NCBI GenBank assembly: GCA_014378195.1
Contig: JACMOC010000061.1
Span: 124,001-188,000, forward strand
Length of the DNA: 64,000 bases
Origin: Oligoflexus sp.
Lineage (GTDB): Bacteria > Bdellovibrionota_B > Oligoflexia > Oligoflexales > Oligoflexaceae
Reading direction: 5' to 3'
Shown piece by piece: positions 44,553-54,185 of the stretch (its first letter is position 1; every line of letters begins with the position of its first letter). The notes beneath the pieces were generated by a model, which saw only the letters and a list, made by a program, of their open reading frames with translations, searched no databases and was not told the DNA's origin. A program made the translations under genes and the position numbers.

Positions 44553-45371
44553 GTGGTTGAGCAGGTTTCGGACTATAGGCAAATTCTTCAAAAAGAATTG
44601 ACCGATCGTTGCGAGAGCAATCCGCGTTATTCCCTCAGGGCTTTTGCGCGGGACCTGAAGATAGCCCCGTCACGATTGAGTGAGATTTTGAATCATAAAC
44701 AGGGACTTTCGCGACGAGCGGCCGAAAGCATCACGAGAGCCCTTGGATACGGCCCGGAAGAGATGGAATATTTTTGTGATCTCGTATCTCTCAAACATGC
44801 GCGCAGCGTCAAGGAACGAGAGGATGCGAAAATCCGGGTTTTTAAAGCCGATTTTGAAAAGCAAAAGGATGAGCCGTTCAGCCTGCAGGCCGACTCGTTC
44901 AAGATCATTTCGGATTGGTACCACCTCGGCATTCTCGAGCTGATGAAAGTGAAAAACTTTCGACACGACACGAAATGGATTTCGCGTCGGCTCGGCGTGC
45001 AGATCATTCAGATCGAACTCGCGGTCGAGCGTCTGTGCCGCGTTGGACTCATGAAGATCGAGAACGGAAAGTTCATGGCCATTCAGAGCAACGGCTGGGT
45101 GCCGGGTGGCGTGCCGTCGAGCAGCATTCGCAAGTTTCATCGTCAGGTTCTCGAAAAGGCTCAGTCCGCAATCGAGACCCAGGCTGTTGAAGAACGATTT
45201 TTCTCGACTCATCTTTTGACTGTCAATCGCAGCGATCTGCCGTGTGCATTCAAGGCGATCCGTGAATTTCAGGACAAGTTTTGTGTGAGTCTTCAGTCAG
45301 ATACGGAAAAGGAATTGCTCTACTGCATATCGATGCAACTATTCAAAATCGTGGAGGAGGAAACAGTATGA
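44553..45371 (+). CDS. TIGR02147-family regulatory protein
   Basis: A 272-residue protein of the TIGR02147 family, common in Bdellovibrionota and Fibrobacteres. Residues about 10-75 hold a helix-turn-helix-like segment (SLRAFARDLKIAPSRLSEILNHKQGLSRRAAESIT), so it probably binds DNA. The rest is helical. The start is GTG at 44553 with GAGGTGA upstream. Its stop overlaps the start of the zincin-Kelch gene (ATGA), which suggests that it regulates, or is made together with, that gene. In this family a gene coding for a secreted protein often follows; that statement is from general knowledge. Confidence 0.88.
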   Translation: MVEQVSDYRQILQKELTDRCESNPRYSLRAFARDLKIAPSRLSEILNHKQGLSRRAAESITRALGYGPEEMEYFCDLVSLKHARSVKEREDAKIRVFKADFEKQKDEPFSLQADSFKIISDWYHLGILELMKVKNFRHDTKWISRRLGVQIIQIELAVERLCRVGLMKIENGKFMAIQSNGWVPGGVPSSSIRKFHRQVLEKAQSAIETQAVEERFFSTHLLTVNRSDLPCAFKAIREFQDKFCVSLQSDTEKELLYCISMQLFKIVEEETV

Positions 45372-47068
45372 AAAAGATCATCATTGCGGGGATTCTAATC
45401 CTCAGTCAGAGTCCCGCCTTCGGAGCCGCGAAACATAGAGTTTACGCACCCGGGGCGGGCGTGCCTGCTCTTGAGGGTATCCTTGATAAACCCGTAAAGA
45501 TCGGCATTTATGCTGCGCTTCCTAACGCCAAACCTGGCGGAGTGTTGGGCTATTGGGGCGTCGGTAACGGCGGCGACACGCTCCGTATTGGTTTTGCCCG
45601 AGCTCGTGATTACGCTGCAAACGTCGTGCTTCGCATCAATCCAAATTCCCTGGGCAACATTCAAGACAAAATAATTCGGGATTGGATTTTTACGAACCAG
45701 GCTTTCCTCGCGGCGGATATTCTACAGACCGAGCATGTCTGGTCACTCGATCCGAAACCAACCTGCGCGTGGACGGTTCAGCCTGGAGCAGTCGACAAAC
45801 TGCCTGTTGCCAATCCGATCCAGTTTTCTTATCCGACCTGTCGTGATGAGGCCGATTCCTTCATAAAAGCAGCGCAGATACTCATTCATGAATCAGTTCA
45901 TCATTTTAACGGCGACGAAACCACCGCCGATAAAGTAGCGATTGGCATCATCGATGCGTGGCGCGCGGGCAACATGGATGTCGCGCCCATCACAGCCGTC
46001 AATGCTCCGCTTGGCACGCAAAAACAAGCTTCAGTGTGGACCGGAACAGCAGCCGTATTTGTGGGTGGATTCTCGGATCAAACGGGTGCATCGATCGGCA
46101 CGGTCTCTAGCTACGAACCACGCAATGATGTGTGGACCCAATATCAAACGCCTGCTTATCTCAGTGTTCGTCACGATGCTCTCACGGCCTGGACTGGGGA
46201 TCAGGTGTTGATTTGGGGTGGATTCCGAAAATCCGGAAATTCCACGGACTGGACCTACGATGGTGCTCTTTTCAACCCTGTAACGGGCGCGTTTACCGCG
46301 ATCACAGCGCCTAGCTGGTGGACCCCGAAAGCGTCGACTTGGGAATTTGATCCTCGCCAAAGCATAGTGTGGACAGGAACAAAAGCGATTATCTGGGGCG
46401 GTGTTGACACCGCAGGTCTTCCTCTTGGGGCGATTTATGATCCCGCGAATGGCTCGTGGTCGAAGATGAGTACAGGCGGCGCTGCACCGGCACGCATAGC
46501 AGGCCATTCAGCTGTCTGGACAGGGAGCAAAATGATCGTTTGGGGCGGTTATGCAGGCGCTTCTGATATGGATCGTCAGATCACAGCGGATGGTGCGATT
46601 TATGATCCAAACACAGATAGCTGGACTGCTATGAATACTCAAGGTAGCCCCTCGCCACGGGCTGGTCATCAGGCTGTGTGGACAGGCTCCAAAATGGTTG
46701 TAATCAGCGGTGGAGGTGTCAGCTCTCGGACCGATCTAAAATCGACAGGCGGACAATTTGATCCGGGAACGCAGACCTGGACGACCTACACCAACGAACT
46801 CATGGTCGAACGAGTTGGCCATAAAGCCGTTTGGAACGGCGAGGAAGTATTGATAGTCGGTGGACGATCGAATCGTCTCAAAACTTACTTTGGCGAAGTT
46901 TATGCGTACAACCCTCTCACTCTACGCTGGCGTATACTATCAAGCTCGCAAACTCCGAACGGCCGGGCCTACGGCTCTATCGTTTGGACAGGAAGCAGCG
47001 CGATAGTTTGGGGCGGTCAATCCAATGATGACGTCTCAGAACGCAGCGGCGGCGTCTATTATCCCTAA
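45368..47068 (+). CDS. Secreted protein with HExxH motif and Kelch-like propeller
   Basis: A 566-residue protein starting at ATG 45368 (GGAGGAGGAAACAG upstream) with a signal peptide. Residues 25-210 contain IHESVHHF with H174, E175 and H178, the HExxH zinc-peptidase signature, followed by DETTADKVA, which could supply a third ligand. Residues about 220-566 hold seven copies of a (V/A)W(T/N)G...(I/V)(W/S/V)GG repeat, the Kelch pattern, so a seven-bladed propeller is likely. A secreted metalloprotease with a binding propeller is the inference. It is coupled by overlap to the TIGR02147 regulator. Confidence 0.75.
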   Translation: MKKIIIAGILILSQSPAFGAAKHRVYAPGAGVPALEGILDKPVKIGIYAALPNAKPGGVLGYWGVGNGGDTLRIGFARARDYAANVVLRINPNSLGNIQDKIIRDWIFTNQAFLAADILQTEHVWSLDPKPTCAWTVQPGAVDKLPVANPIQFSYPTCRDEADSFIKAAQILIHESVHHFNGDETTADKVAIGIIDAWRAGNMDVAPITAVNAPLGTQKQASVWTGTAAVFVGGFSDQTGASIGTVSSYEPRNDVWTQYQTPAYLSVRHDALTAWTGDQVLIWGGFRKSGNSTDWTYDGALFNPVTGAFTAITAPSWWTPKASTWEFDPRQSIVWTGTKAIIWGGVDTAGLPLGAIYDPANGSWSKMSTGGAAPARIAGHSAVWTGSKMIVWGGYAGASDMDRQITADGAIYDPNTDSWTAMNTQGSPSPRAGHQAVWTGSKMVVISGGGVSSRTDLKSTGGQFDPGTQTWTTYTNELMVERVGHKAVWNGEEVLIVGGRSNRLKTYFGEVYAYNPLTLRWRILSSSQTPNGRAYGSIVWTGSSAIVWGGQSNDDVSERSGGVYYP

Positions 47069-47089
47069 GGCATCTCTCTAAGTATAAGT

Positions 47090-47120
47090 GAGTCAGGTCA
47101 ATGACTTGGCTCCCTTTTTT
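47090..47120 (+). terminator. Rho-independent terminator of the zincin-Kelch gene
   Basis: GAGTCAGGT (47090-47098) pairs with ACTTGGCTC (47104-47112) with two wobble pairs and a 5-base loop, followed by CC and six T residues. Confidence 0.75.
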
Positions 47121-47221
47121 GCGTCTTTTCTAATGGCTCCCTGCAAAGTGTCGATAGTCTGAATAAGACCGTCTTCATCACGACTTATACGGTACCGGTT
47201 TTAAGGCTAGGGAGCAGCTCA

Positions 47222-48181
47222 ATGACGATCACTAATCATATTTTTGCTCAGCTCAAGGGCGCTATTCCTCAGAAGATTCGCAATAGCGTTGGCTCTGATA
47301 TCTATGGGAATTACACCAAGCTTCGCGCCGCGATACTGGGAGCTGATATCCGGACTTTCGGCGACGATCACAAGATTGAATATGCTTTAGTGAATCGAGG
47401 CAAACCCGAACGCGTGGTCTTTCTTCATGGTTTTGCCGACTGTAAAGAAAATTTCTACGATGCTGCTCATATGCTTGTCCCGCAGTATGATCTCCTGATT
47501 CCGGACCTCCCCGGTTTCGGCAAGAGCTTTAAGAAGAAGAAAGAGATCTATAATCTCGAGAATTATGTCGCCTGGCTTGCCGAGCTTTTCAAGCACGTCG
47601 GTTACGAAAAGTTTCACCTTATTGGCAATTCACTTGGTGGCGCTGTGGCCATAGAGATCGCTTTGCGTATGCCTCACCTTGTGAAATCCCTGACGCTCAT
47701 CGATCCGGCGGGCATCGTTATACCAGAAATACCCTCTATCTATGATGAATTTCTCAATGATCGTATCATTTTCGAAATCCATTCTCCGATCCAGTTTGAT
47801 TACTTTTTGAACCGCGTTTTTCATCGGCCTCCGATCATTCCCCCTTTCGTCTGGGACCATCTCTATCAAGAGTTCTCGCGTCATTCCACCTGGAATCGCA
47901 AGATCCTCTTCGATCTGCTGGAAGGCGTGAAAACGATGAAAGACCCCGAACTCTTCAAGGTTGTACTCAACGATCAGCTTAAAGATATCGTCGCACCGAC
48001 TTTAATTTTATGGGGCGAGAAGGATAGCTTCTTCCCGGCGCAAACGGGGCACTTGGTAAGACGTGAAATACATGGTTCACAGCTTCATTTTCTGCCAGGA
48101 CTTGGGCATAGCCCACAGAATGAAGCACCGATTCGGGTGATGCGTATCGTAAGGAGTTTTTTGAAAGGTCTCAAATCTTGA
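47222..48181 (+). CDS. Alpha/beta hydrolase
   Basis: A 319-residue single-domain alpha/beta hydrolase. The triad is S137 in GNSLGG, D268 in WGEKDSF and H296 in GLGHSPQ. The oxyanion segment is FLHGFADC. No signal peptide is seen, so it acts in the cytoplasm, and the substrate is unknown. The ATG at 47222 sits close after GGGAGCAGC. It ends convergent to a small membrane protein gene, four bases apart. Confidence 0.88.
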   Translation: MTITNHIFAQLKGAIPQKIRNSVGSDIYGNYTKLRAAILGADIRTFGDDHKIEYALVNRGKPERVVFLHGFADCKENFYDAAHMLVPQYDLLIPDLPGFGKSFKKKKEIYNLENYVAWLAELFKHVGYEKFHLIGNSLGGAVAIEIALRMPHLVKSLTLIDPAGIVIPEIPSIYDEFLNDRIIFEIHSPIQFDYFLNRVFHRPPIIPPFVWDHLYQEFSRHSTWNRKILFDLLEGVKTMKDPELFKVVLNDQLKDIVAPTLILWGEKDSFFPAQTGHLVRREIHGSQLHFLPGLGHSPQNEAPIRVMRIVRSFLKGLKS

Positions 48182-48185
48182 TCTT

Positions 48186-48509
48186 TTACTCGTGCCACTG
48201 ATCCTTGTGTTCGCTTTCCTCGGTCGCATATGATCCGCGGCCTTTTAGTATCCGCTGTTTTTCGGCTTCCAGCTGCCTGGGTTTGAGGACTCTGCGATCC
48301 GTGCCGAAAGGCTGCGGAGCCAATGGGTTATCATGAAGGCCAAGTCCAAACGTGATTAGGACAGGTTCGTTATCCACGGCTTTTTTGGGCTTTTGGAGCC
48401 CATTCAGTTTCAGATCTCTCAACCTCACCGAATACATGCTCCAGAAAATGCCGATTCCAAGGGGTAAGCTTGCGAGGACGCCGATTGCCAACTGGCGGTA
48501 AGAGTTCAC
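48186..48509 (-). CDS. Small membrane protein
   Basis: A 107-residue protein starting at GTG 48509, preceded by a perfect AAGGAGG at good spacing. The longer open frame running to 48929 overlaps hslO on the other strand and is not supported. One membrane helix (IGVLASLPLGIGIFWSMY) is followed by a basic, charged tail. The order of a single helix and a soluble Pro-rich tail could suit a cytochrome oxidase-like or assembly subunit, but nothing specific is recognised. Confidence 0.6.
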   Translation of the reverse strand: MNSYRQLAIGVLASLPLGIGIFWSMYSVRLRDLKLNGLQKPKKAVDNEPVLITFGLGLHDNPLAPQPFGTDRRVLKPRQLEAEKQRILKGRGSYATEESEHKDQWHE

Positions 48510-48734
48510 CTGCCACCTCCTTTCCGAGTGCCGAAGTATCAGCCCTGGTATCGGTACAAAATCAGAACTTTGTAGGGTGAAATGTGCTTTTATTTCCCTT
48601 GGGTGCTGAGTTTTTGCATTGGTATACTTGCAAAGGATTCTTACCGAATCGAAGAACTCCAGGCGGGAATGGCCTGGAAAAAGACCGCCAGAACTGATAT
48701 AAGCCGGTTTTAGGGACGTGAGAGGAGCTAGAGT

Positions 48735-49616
48735 ATGACCAAAGTCCAGAAGTACCTGTCCACCGACGGGACCATCCGAATATCGACTGTCATTTCGACT
48801 GATTTGGCAAATGAAGCTTTTCGCTACCTCGAGGCGTCTCCTCTCGCCAAAGTCTTGACGAGTCGTGCGCTGACCGCAGCGGTCCTCATGGCAAGTCAGC
48901 TCAAAGAGGGCTTGAGCCTCAGCCTTCACTTTCAGGGTGAGGGACCAGTCAAATCTATATTTGCTGCCGCTACCTATGATGGATCGGCACGCGCTTATTG
49001 TGAAAATAGAGGGGCCGAGTTACCGGAAGGAGTGACAAAAATAGGGGCAGGTCTGGGACGCGGCGCTCTGGAAGTGGCATTGCAGCAGCCTCACGATCGG
49101 CAGCCACACGTGGGTGCGGTCGAACTCTTGAGCGGCGAAATCGGTGACGACGTTGCTTACTATCTAGGACAGTCGCAGCAGATTCCGTCCATAGTTGCCC
49201 TTGCGGCTATACCCCTCGATGATGGTATGGAGGTGGCTGGCGGTTATATTCTTGAACTGATGCCGGGTTATACGGACGACACCGTACGGAAACTCGAGGC
49301 CCTCTCGGAGATGACGGGCGTTCTCACAGAACGGATTCAACAGGGGGCAACGGCTTCCGAGCTTATCGATGTTTACCTAATGAATTTCAAATTCGAAGAG
49401 ATCGAACATCCGCACGAAATTCATTATCGCTGCGGTTGCAATGTCGACCGAGTTGAGCGTTCTATCCTCCTTTTAGGACCGACGACACTGGACGACATGA
49501 TCGCCAGCGAAGAAGACAGCGAAGTCCGTTGTGAGTTCTGCGGCAAACTTTACACTTTGGCGACCGACGAACTGATTCGCCTTCGCCAGACCTTGCCGAC
49601 TATTCCGCTCAATTAA
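48735..49616 (+). CDS. hslO: Redox-regulated chaperone Hsp33
   Basis: A 293-residue Hsp33 with the C-terminal zinc center CGC (C233, C235) and CEFC (C266, C269). Oxidation of these cysteines activates the holdase that protects proteins during oxidative stress. ATG start with GAGGAGC upstream. It is flanked by unrelated genes. Length and motif order are normal. Confidence 0.95.
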   Translation: MTKVQKYLSTDGTIRISTVISTDLANEAFRYLEASPLAKVLTSRALTAAVLMASQLKEGLSLSLHFQGEGPVKSIFAAATYDGSARAYCENRGAELPEGVTKIGAGLGRGALEVALQQPHDRQPHVGAVELLSGEIGDDVAYYLGQSQQIPSIVALAAIPLDDGMEVAGGYILELMPGYTDDTVRKLEALSEMTGVLTERIQQGATASELIDVYLMNFKFEEIEHPHEIHYRCGCNVDRVERSILLLGPTTLDDMIASEEDSEVRCEFCGKLYTLATDELIRLRQTLPTIPLN

Positions 49617-49621
49617 GCCTC

Positions 49622-51328
49622 TTAATAATAGGAGGGAGCCGCGCTAAGCGCTCCCTTGGGGATCCCTTTCGGGATCGCGTTGAGGAGTCTCTGGGTGAAA
49701 CTATGCTGCGGATGCGCATAGATTTCATCGGCGCCCCCACGCTCAATTATCTGCCCCTTGCTCATCACGCAGACTTCTTCCGAAAAATATCGGACGACCG
49801 CCAGATCATGCGAGATGAATAAAAACGTTATGCCGCGTTTATCCTGTATGTCCTGGAGAAGATTCAGAATTTGAGCCTGGACCGATACATCGAGTGCGGA
49901 CACACATTCATCACAGACTAATATCTCAGGATTGAGCATCAACGCCCGGGCGATACAAATTCTTTGGCGTTGGCCGCCTGAGAATTCATGAGGAAATCGC
50001 TGCAGCATCGCAGTGCTGAGGCCCACCGATTCCAGTTGCTCGGCAGCTGCATTCCAGCGCTCTTGCTGCGAGCCTCCGAGGCCATGGATGACGAGGGGTT
50101 CGGTCACAATTTCCCCTATTGTCATGCGAGGATTGAGAGCGGCATAAGGGTTTTGGAATATATATTGAATGCGTCTTCGGATGGGCATGAGTTCGATCTC
50201 GGAGAGATGCGTAATATCCTGGCCATCAAAAATAATAGCACCTGAAGTCGGCTCAACAAGACGAATAATACTGCGGGCCAGTGTTGTTTTTCCGCAGCCT
50301 GACTCCCCGACGATGCCGAGCCTCATGCCTTTTTTTACTTTGAGGTCGACGTGATCGACCGCATGAAAAAGCTCGGGTTTAGCAAAAAAATCTTTTTTCT
50401 GTTCGTAGGTTTTGGTGAGGCTTTTCAACTCCAAAACAATATCAGGGGTCGTCTGCGAGACACGCGGCGTGTAGTCGACAGACGGGACTTTGTTGTCAAC
50501 AAAATCGGAAACGGTCAAAAGTCGGCGTGGTCTTTTGTTCAGCGGCGGACGACAGGCCAGCAAACCGCGCGTATAAGCTTGTTTCGGCTGCGAAAAAACA
50601 TCCATGGTTTTGCCTGTTTCTATCATTTCACCACGATACATAACGGCCACGTCATCAGCCAGGTCGGCGACCAGAGCGAGGTCGTGGGTGATGAAGAGGA
50701 GGCTCATCTGATATTTTTCCTGAAGACTCAAAAGGAGTTCGATCACCTGTTTTTGTATCGTGACATCAAGGGCTGTAGTCGGCTCATCAGCAATGAGGAG
50801 GTCTGGTTCGCAGGCTATGCCCATCGCAATCATAATACGCTGCTGCTGACCGCCTGAGAGCTCGTGAGGGTAGCGTTTATAGATGGCTCGTGGAATTGGG
50901 AGGCCAACCTGATCGATGAGTTCAAGTGCACGATCGACGGCAGCTTTTTTGTTCAGACCCATATGAATGAGAAGGGTCTCAATGATCTGGTCTCCAACCG
51001 GAACGAGGGGGTTCAGCGAACTCATGGGCTCCTGAAAAATCATCGCCATCCGTTTGCCACAGAGGTGTCGACGTGATTTTGCATCTAGGCGAAGGAGGTC
51101 CAGTTCCGAAAGCTGCATTGCGCGCGCTTCCACACGGGCCGTTGGAGGCAGAAGTCCCATCAGGGCGAGGGATGAAACACTCTTGCCCGATCCCGATTCG
51201 CCGACGATCGCGAGGCTCTTGCCCTTGTAAAGTTCGAAGCTTATCCCCTTCACAGCCATGACAGAGCCCCGCACCTTATCCTCAAACTTGACGGATAGAT
51301 CTTCGACTTTAAGGATTGGTGTGGTCAT
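49622..51328 (-). CDS. ABC transporter protein with two ATPase domains (oligopeptide/nickel family)
   Basis: A 568-residue protein carrying two full ATPase domains of the Dpp/Opp type, like YejF or GsiA. Domain 1: Walker A GESGSGKS near residue 43-50, LSGGQQQR; domain 2: GESGCGKT and FSGGQRQR, with DECVSALD and DEPTTALD Walker B segments. The start is ATG 51328 with AAGGAG. The upstream open frame adds 58 residues without family resemblance. No permease or binding-protein gene is adjacent, so partners must lie elsewhere. It is divergent from the Fur-family gene. Confidence 0.9.
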   Translation of the reverse strand: MTTPILKVEDLSVKFEDKVRGSVMAVKGISFELYKGKSLAIVGESGSGKSVSSLALMGLLPPTARVEARAMQLSELDLLRLDAKSRRHLCGKRMAMIFQEPMSSLNPLVPVGDQIIETLLIHMGLNKKAAVDRALELIDQVGLPIPRAIYKRYPHELSGGQQQRIMIAMGIACEPDLLIADEPTTALDVTIQKQVIELLLSLQEKYQMSLLFITHDLALVADLADDVAVMYRGEMIETGKTMDVFSQPKQAYTRGLLACRPPLNKRPRRLLTVSDFVDNKVPSVDYTPRVSQTTPDIVLELKSLTKTYEQKKDFFAKPELFHAVDHVDLKVKKGMRLGIVGESGCGKTTLARSIIRLVEPTSGAIIFDGQDITHLSEIELMPIRRRIQYIFQNPYAALNPRMTIGEIVTEPLVIHGLGGSQQERWNAAAEQLESVGLSTAMLQRFPHEFSGGQRQRICIARALMLNPEILVCDECVSALDVSVQAQILNLLQDIQDKRGITFLFISHDLAVVRYFSEEVCVMSKGQIIERGGADEIYAHPQHSFTQRLLNAIPKGIPKGALSAAPSYY

Positions 51329-51494
51329 GTCAGCTCCTTGAAGGGTCGGGACTTTTAGGTATTCTAGAGCAAAATCAACGGTATGGCGAGACTTTGGCCG
51401 AGCAATTCGACCACGCAGGAAAACATGGATTTTCTGGCTCAGGAAGAGTATGAAGTGGGGGTGAATTTGCACGCTTCGGAGAGGAGCTTTCCCC

Positions 51495-51968
51495 ATGGTC
51501 AAGCCGGATAGTTTTCAAGCGATGTGTGTAAGGACCCTGAAGGAGTCAGGCGCGCGTCTGACCAAGCCTCGCCTGGCACTTATCGACTGCCTTGCAAACG
51601 CCGATAGCGCCTTATCACCCAAAGAAATTTTCCAAAGGACCGAATCTCTTCTTGAGAAGTCTGAGTCCATAGATACCGTAACGGTTTATCGTATTCTGGA
51701 TCGTTTCGCCGAACTGGGGTTAGTTCATCGCGTGGCGCCGCATGGGGATTACATTGCGTGTAGTCACCTCGCCTGTGAATCGGCTCCTCATATCATGACA
51801 CGCTGCATTCAGTGTCAAGCGGCTGCGGAAATGCATATTCCGGACGATATCATTGCGCCTCTCCTGTGGTTTATGCGAACGCAAAAAAAATTCGAGCCCA
51901 AAGAACATCTTTTTCAACTCGATGGCCTCTGTGAGACCTGCACTCTTAAAAATGCAGCGGTTCTTTAA
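51495..51968 (+). CDS. Fur-family metal-dependent regulator
   Basis: A 157-residue Fur-family protein: winged helix (residues 10-85) with TKPRLALIDCL and DTVTVYRILDRF, then a metal-binding region ACSHLACESAPHIMTRCIQCQ and a C-terminal CETC pair. The CxxC pairs that hold structural zinc are present. The usual HHHDH iron-sensing motif is altered to PHIMTRC, so it could be closer to Zur or another subtype. Metal specificity is not determined. ATG start with GAGAGGAG upstream. It is divergent from the ABC gene (166 bases apart). Confidence 0.85.
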   Translation: MVKPDSFQAMCVRTLKESGARLTKPRLALIDCLANADSALSPKEIFQRTESLLEKSESIDTVTVYRILDRFAELGLVHRVAPHGDYIACSHLACESAPHIMTRCIQCQAAAEMHIPDDIIAPLLWFMRTQKKFEPKEHLFQLDGLCETCTLKNAAVL

Positions 51969-52936
51969 TAAACGAAGCGCCTCACTTTGTGCTCCGATTC
52001 GATCACAATGTCGTAATACAGAGTGTAGGTGAACATGAGTTCGTCATCAGGGTAGTCCTTCGGCAGGGGCGGATAGGGTGCGGCGACGTTGAGGATCTTG
52101 TTCCAAAAGTCGTCGATGTCTTTGTCGCCCGAACTCGAGACGAGTTTGGTTTCGGTCAGCAATCCACTGCGCACGACTTTCAACCGAACCACACTATTCC
52201 CCTGAAAACTCGCCTTTCCCGCTTCGCTCAACCGACTTTTTACATAAGGCGAACTTCGTAGGGTTGGACCGATATCGGTAAAAGCCATTTCTACAGCTTT
52301 GCGCACCAAAGTAAAATAGCCAAGCCAACGGAAATCCGTGGTGTTGACATCGAGTATCAGGCCTTTGCCCACTTTAGGATCATGAATAGTGTCGTTGTGA
52401 GCAAGGTTGAGAACTTCGCCTTCGCGAGGAAGAAGTCCGCTGTATTTTTTACCCTGCCGGGCCGGTACAACGACCGAACCCTTTTCATCCGGCAAACCGC
52501 CTTCAACCTTGAGCCGTCCGTTTTGTAAGGATGAGGTGTCTGCGCCCTTCAGCGATACGCTGGGTTCAAGCTTGGTCTCGACCTTAGTCCTATGGTCCTG
52601 ACGGCCGAGATGGGCGGGAGCATCGGGCTTTTGCGTGGGAAAAAGAGGCGCTTCAATGATGGATTTCGGCGGCTCTTTTTTCGGCTTGGGCTTGGGTTTT
52701 TCTTGGTCTTTTTCTAAAACCTTGAGGGGCTCGTTATCGGGCTTTTTGGGCTTTTTTTTTATGATGAGCGTGATGGGCACTCGCTGTGTCGGCTTAACGT
52801 GTTCTTTCGCGGGCATAAAAACGAGGATGGCCGCGTGCAGGAGAAGTGAAAGCAGAATTCCAAGCGTCAGGAATCGACTGCGGTGCCTAAAATAGGTGCC
52901 GAGCTGGGCAAAACGCTCGATGGATTTCCTGGCCAT
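51965..52936 (-). CDS. TonB-like protein
   Basis: A 323-residue protein from ATG 52936 (GGGAG upstream) with one N-terminal membrane helix (LGILLSLLLHAAILVFM), a Lys/Pro-rich periplasmic linker (residues about 55-105, KPKPKPKKEPPKS) and a C-terminal TonB-type domain (YVKSRLSEAGK...VVRLKVVRSG). TonB proteins energise outer-membrane transport. No exbB or exbD is adjacent. Its stop overlaps the fur stop by three bases. Confidence 0.75.
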   Translation of the reverse strand: MARKSIERFAQLGTYFRHRSRFLTLGILLSLLLHAAILVFMPAKEHVKPTQRVPITLIIKKKPKKPDNEPLKVLEKDQEKPKPKPKKEPPKSIIEAPLFPTQKPDAPAHLGRQDHRTKVETKLEPSVSLKGADTSSLQNGRLKVEGGLPDEKGSVVVPARQGKKYSGLLPREGEVLNLAHNDTIHDPKVGKGLILDVNTTDFRWLGYFTLVRKAVEMAFTDIGPTLRSSPYVKSRLSEAGKASFQGNSVVRLKVVRSGLLTETKLVSSSGDKDIDDFWNKILNVAAPYPPLPKDYPDDELMFTYTLYYDIVIESEHKVRRFVY

Positions 52937-53008
52937 AAGACTCCCGGGAGAACTCAGAGCCTGTAACCTAACATCAATGCCCAGTCGGGACAAGCGCGGC
53001 GGTGGCGC

Positions 53009-54172
53009 TTAAGGCGTAGGGCCGAGCGAATCTGTGTAAAGATCACGAATCGCATCGAAGTCCCACGCGGTTATCGCATTTGTGCCCGTTGAATAACCCA
53101 TGATGCTTGGATGAAGGGCCTTGCCCGCAGCGTCTTTCTTAAACTCATGACCAAGGCCATAAAAATGTCCCATCTCATGCAAAAGCACTGCACTCTGAGC
53201 TCCTTTTGCAAACTGCAGGGCGATCTGAGGGTGACTTGTAAAAATCATAACGTCCGAATCGACGATTTCTTTGGAAGCAAAATTGATGACAGGCAGCGTG
53301 ACGCCGGCTGTGAAGAAATCTACGCTGTTTTCGAGTTTGAACGTGCTGATAAGATAGATGCAGTGTTGATTCAGGTCGGAAAAAGGCGCGTAGCTTGTTC
53401 GTTTTGTGTAGGTCACGGGGCGGGTTGCGGCCGTCGGTGACGTGTCTGCAAACCAGGCTTTGACACTGGCATCGATGCTGTTTTGAGTGGTCTCGTCGAA
53501 GGTCCCGCAGGCCTGAACATTGATGGGTTCGGACCAGGTGAGTTTCGCGGTATCAAATAAGAAGGCGAAATCTTTGCTGGCGTTAGTGATGGGATTTACC
53601 TTTTCCGAACTTGCAAACTCAAAAGCTGAGACGACTTTGCCGTAAAAATCGATAGTTTGCGAAACAAGGATACTAAACGATTTGCCATCGGCTTTGAGGC
53701 TATAATGCTGAGCGGTGACCGGATATCCATCATAATCGGTCATGACTAAAAAACCGTTCTGCAAGGCGAAACCGAGGACGTAGCCTTTTGCACCTCCGAC
53801 TGGCCGGTAAACAAAGCGCGTCGCATCAATCTGAACAAACTCGTATTTTAAAAGATCAAATTCTGAATTGGTGGATTTTGAAGTATCGGTGGCGTTGTCT
53901 TTTTCCACCTGTGCATAGGTTGTGGGTGCGGCCTGCGGTTCCTGTTCGACAAAAACAACGGCGTTAGAAAAATGAAAGTCTTTAAAGTTCGCAATATTAT
54001 TCGGAGTGAGAAAACTCGGGGAGGTTTCGGTCTTGGCAAAGAGTGTAAAGGGATCGCCATGCACGAAAATCGTGGTGGTGGACGCGCCCTTTCTCTTACC
54101 TGCGCATCCTTCGGTAAAGCTCAGGGCAGTGAGTGATAGAACAAGCACTAAAAAGCTACGCATCAAGGTCAT
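53009..54172 (-). CDS. Matrixin-like secreted metalloprotease
   Basis: A 387-residue protein from ATG 54172 (GGAG upstream) with a hydrophobic signal and a weak lipobox (FTEGC) at residues 19-23. The zinc motif is HEMGHFYGLGH with H332, E333, H336 and H342, and SIMGYS at residues 356-361 is the Met-turn. These define a metzincin (M10-like) protease. The first 240 residues have no obvious propeptide motif. It acts in the periplasm or outside. It lies 13 bases after the GGCT-like gene on the same strand, so they may be co-transcribed. Confidence 0.8.
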   Translation of the reverse strand: MTLMRSFLVLVLSLTALSFTEGCAGKRKGASTTTIFVHGDPFTLFAKTETSPSFLTPNNIANFKDFHFSNAVVFVEQEPQAAPTTYAQVEKDNATDTSKSTNSEFDLLKYEFVQIDATRFVYRPVGGAKGYVLGFALQNGFLVMTDYDGYPVTAQHYSLKADGKSFSILVSQTIDFYGKVVSAFEFASSEKVNPITNASKDFAFLFDTAKLTWSEPINVQACGTFDETTQNSIDASVKAWFADTSPTAATRPVTYTKRTSYAPFSDLNQHCIYLISTFKLENSVDFFTAGVTLPVINFASKEIVDSDVMIFTSHPQIALQFAKGAQSAVLLHEMGHFYGLGHEFKKDAAGKALHPSIMGYSTGTNAITAWDFDAIRDLYTDSLGPTP

Positions 54173-54185
54173 GGAGAGTCTCCGG

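Noticed and set aside
48510..48929. N-terminal extension of the small membrane protein
   Set aside because: It overlaps hslO and lacks a ribosome binding site; the GTG at 48509 has a perfect one.
49622..49660. Inverted repeat at the end of the ABC gene
   Set aside because: It lies inside the coding region, so it is not a terminator by position.
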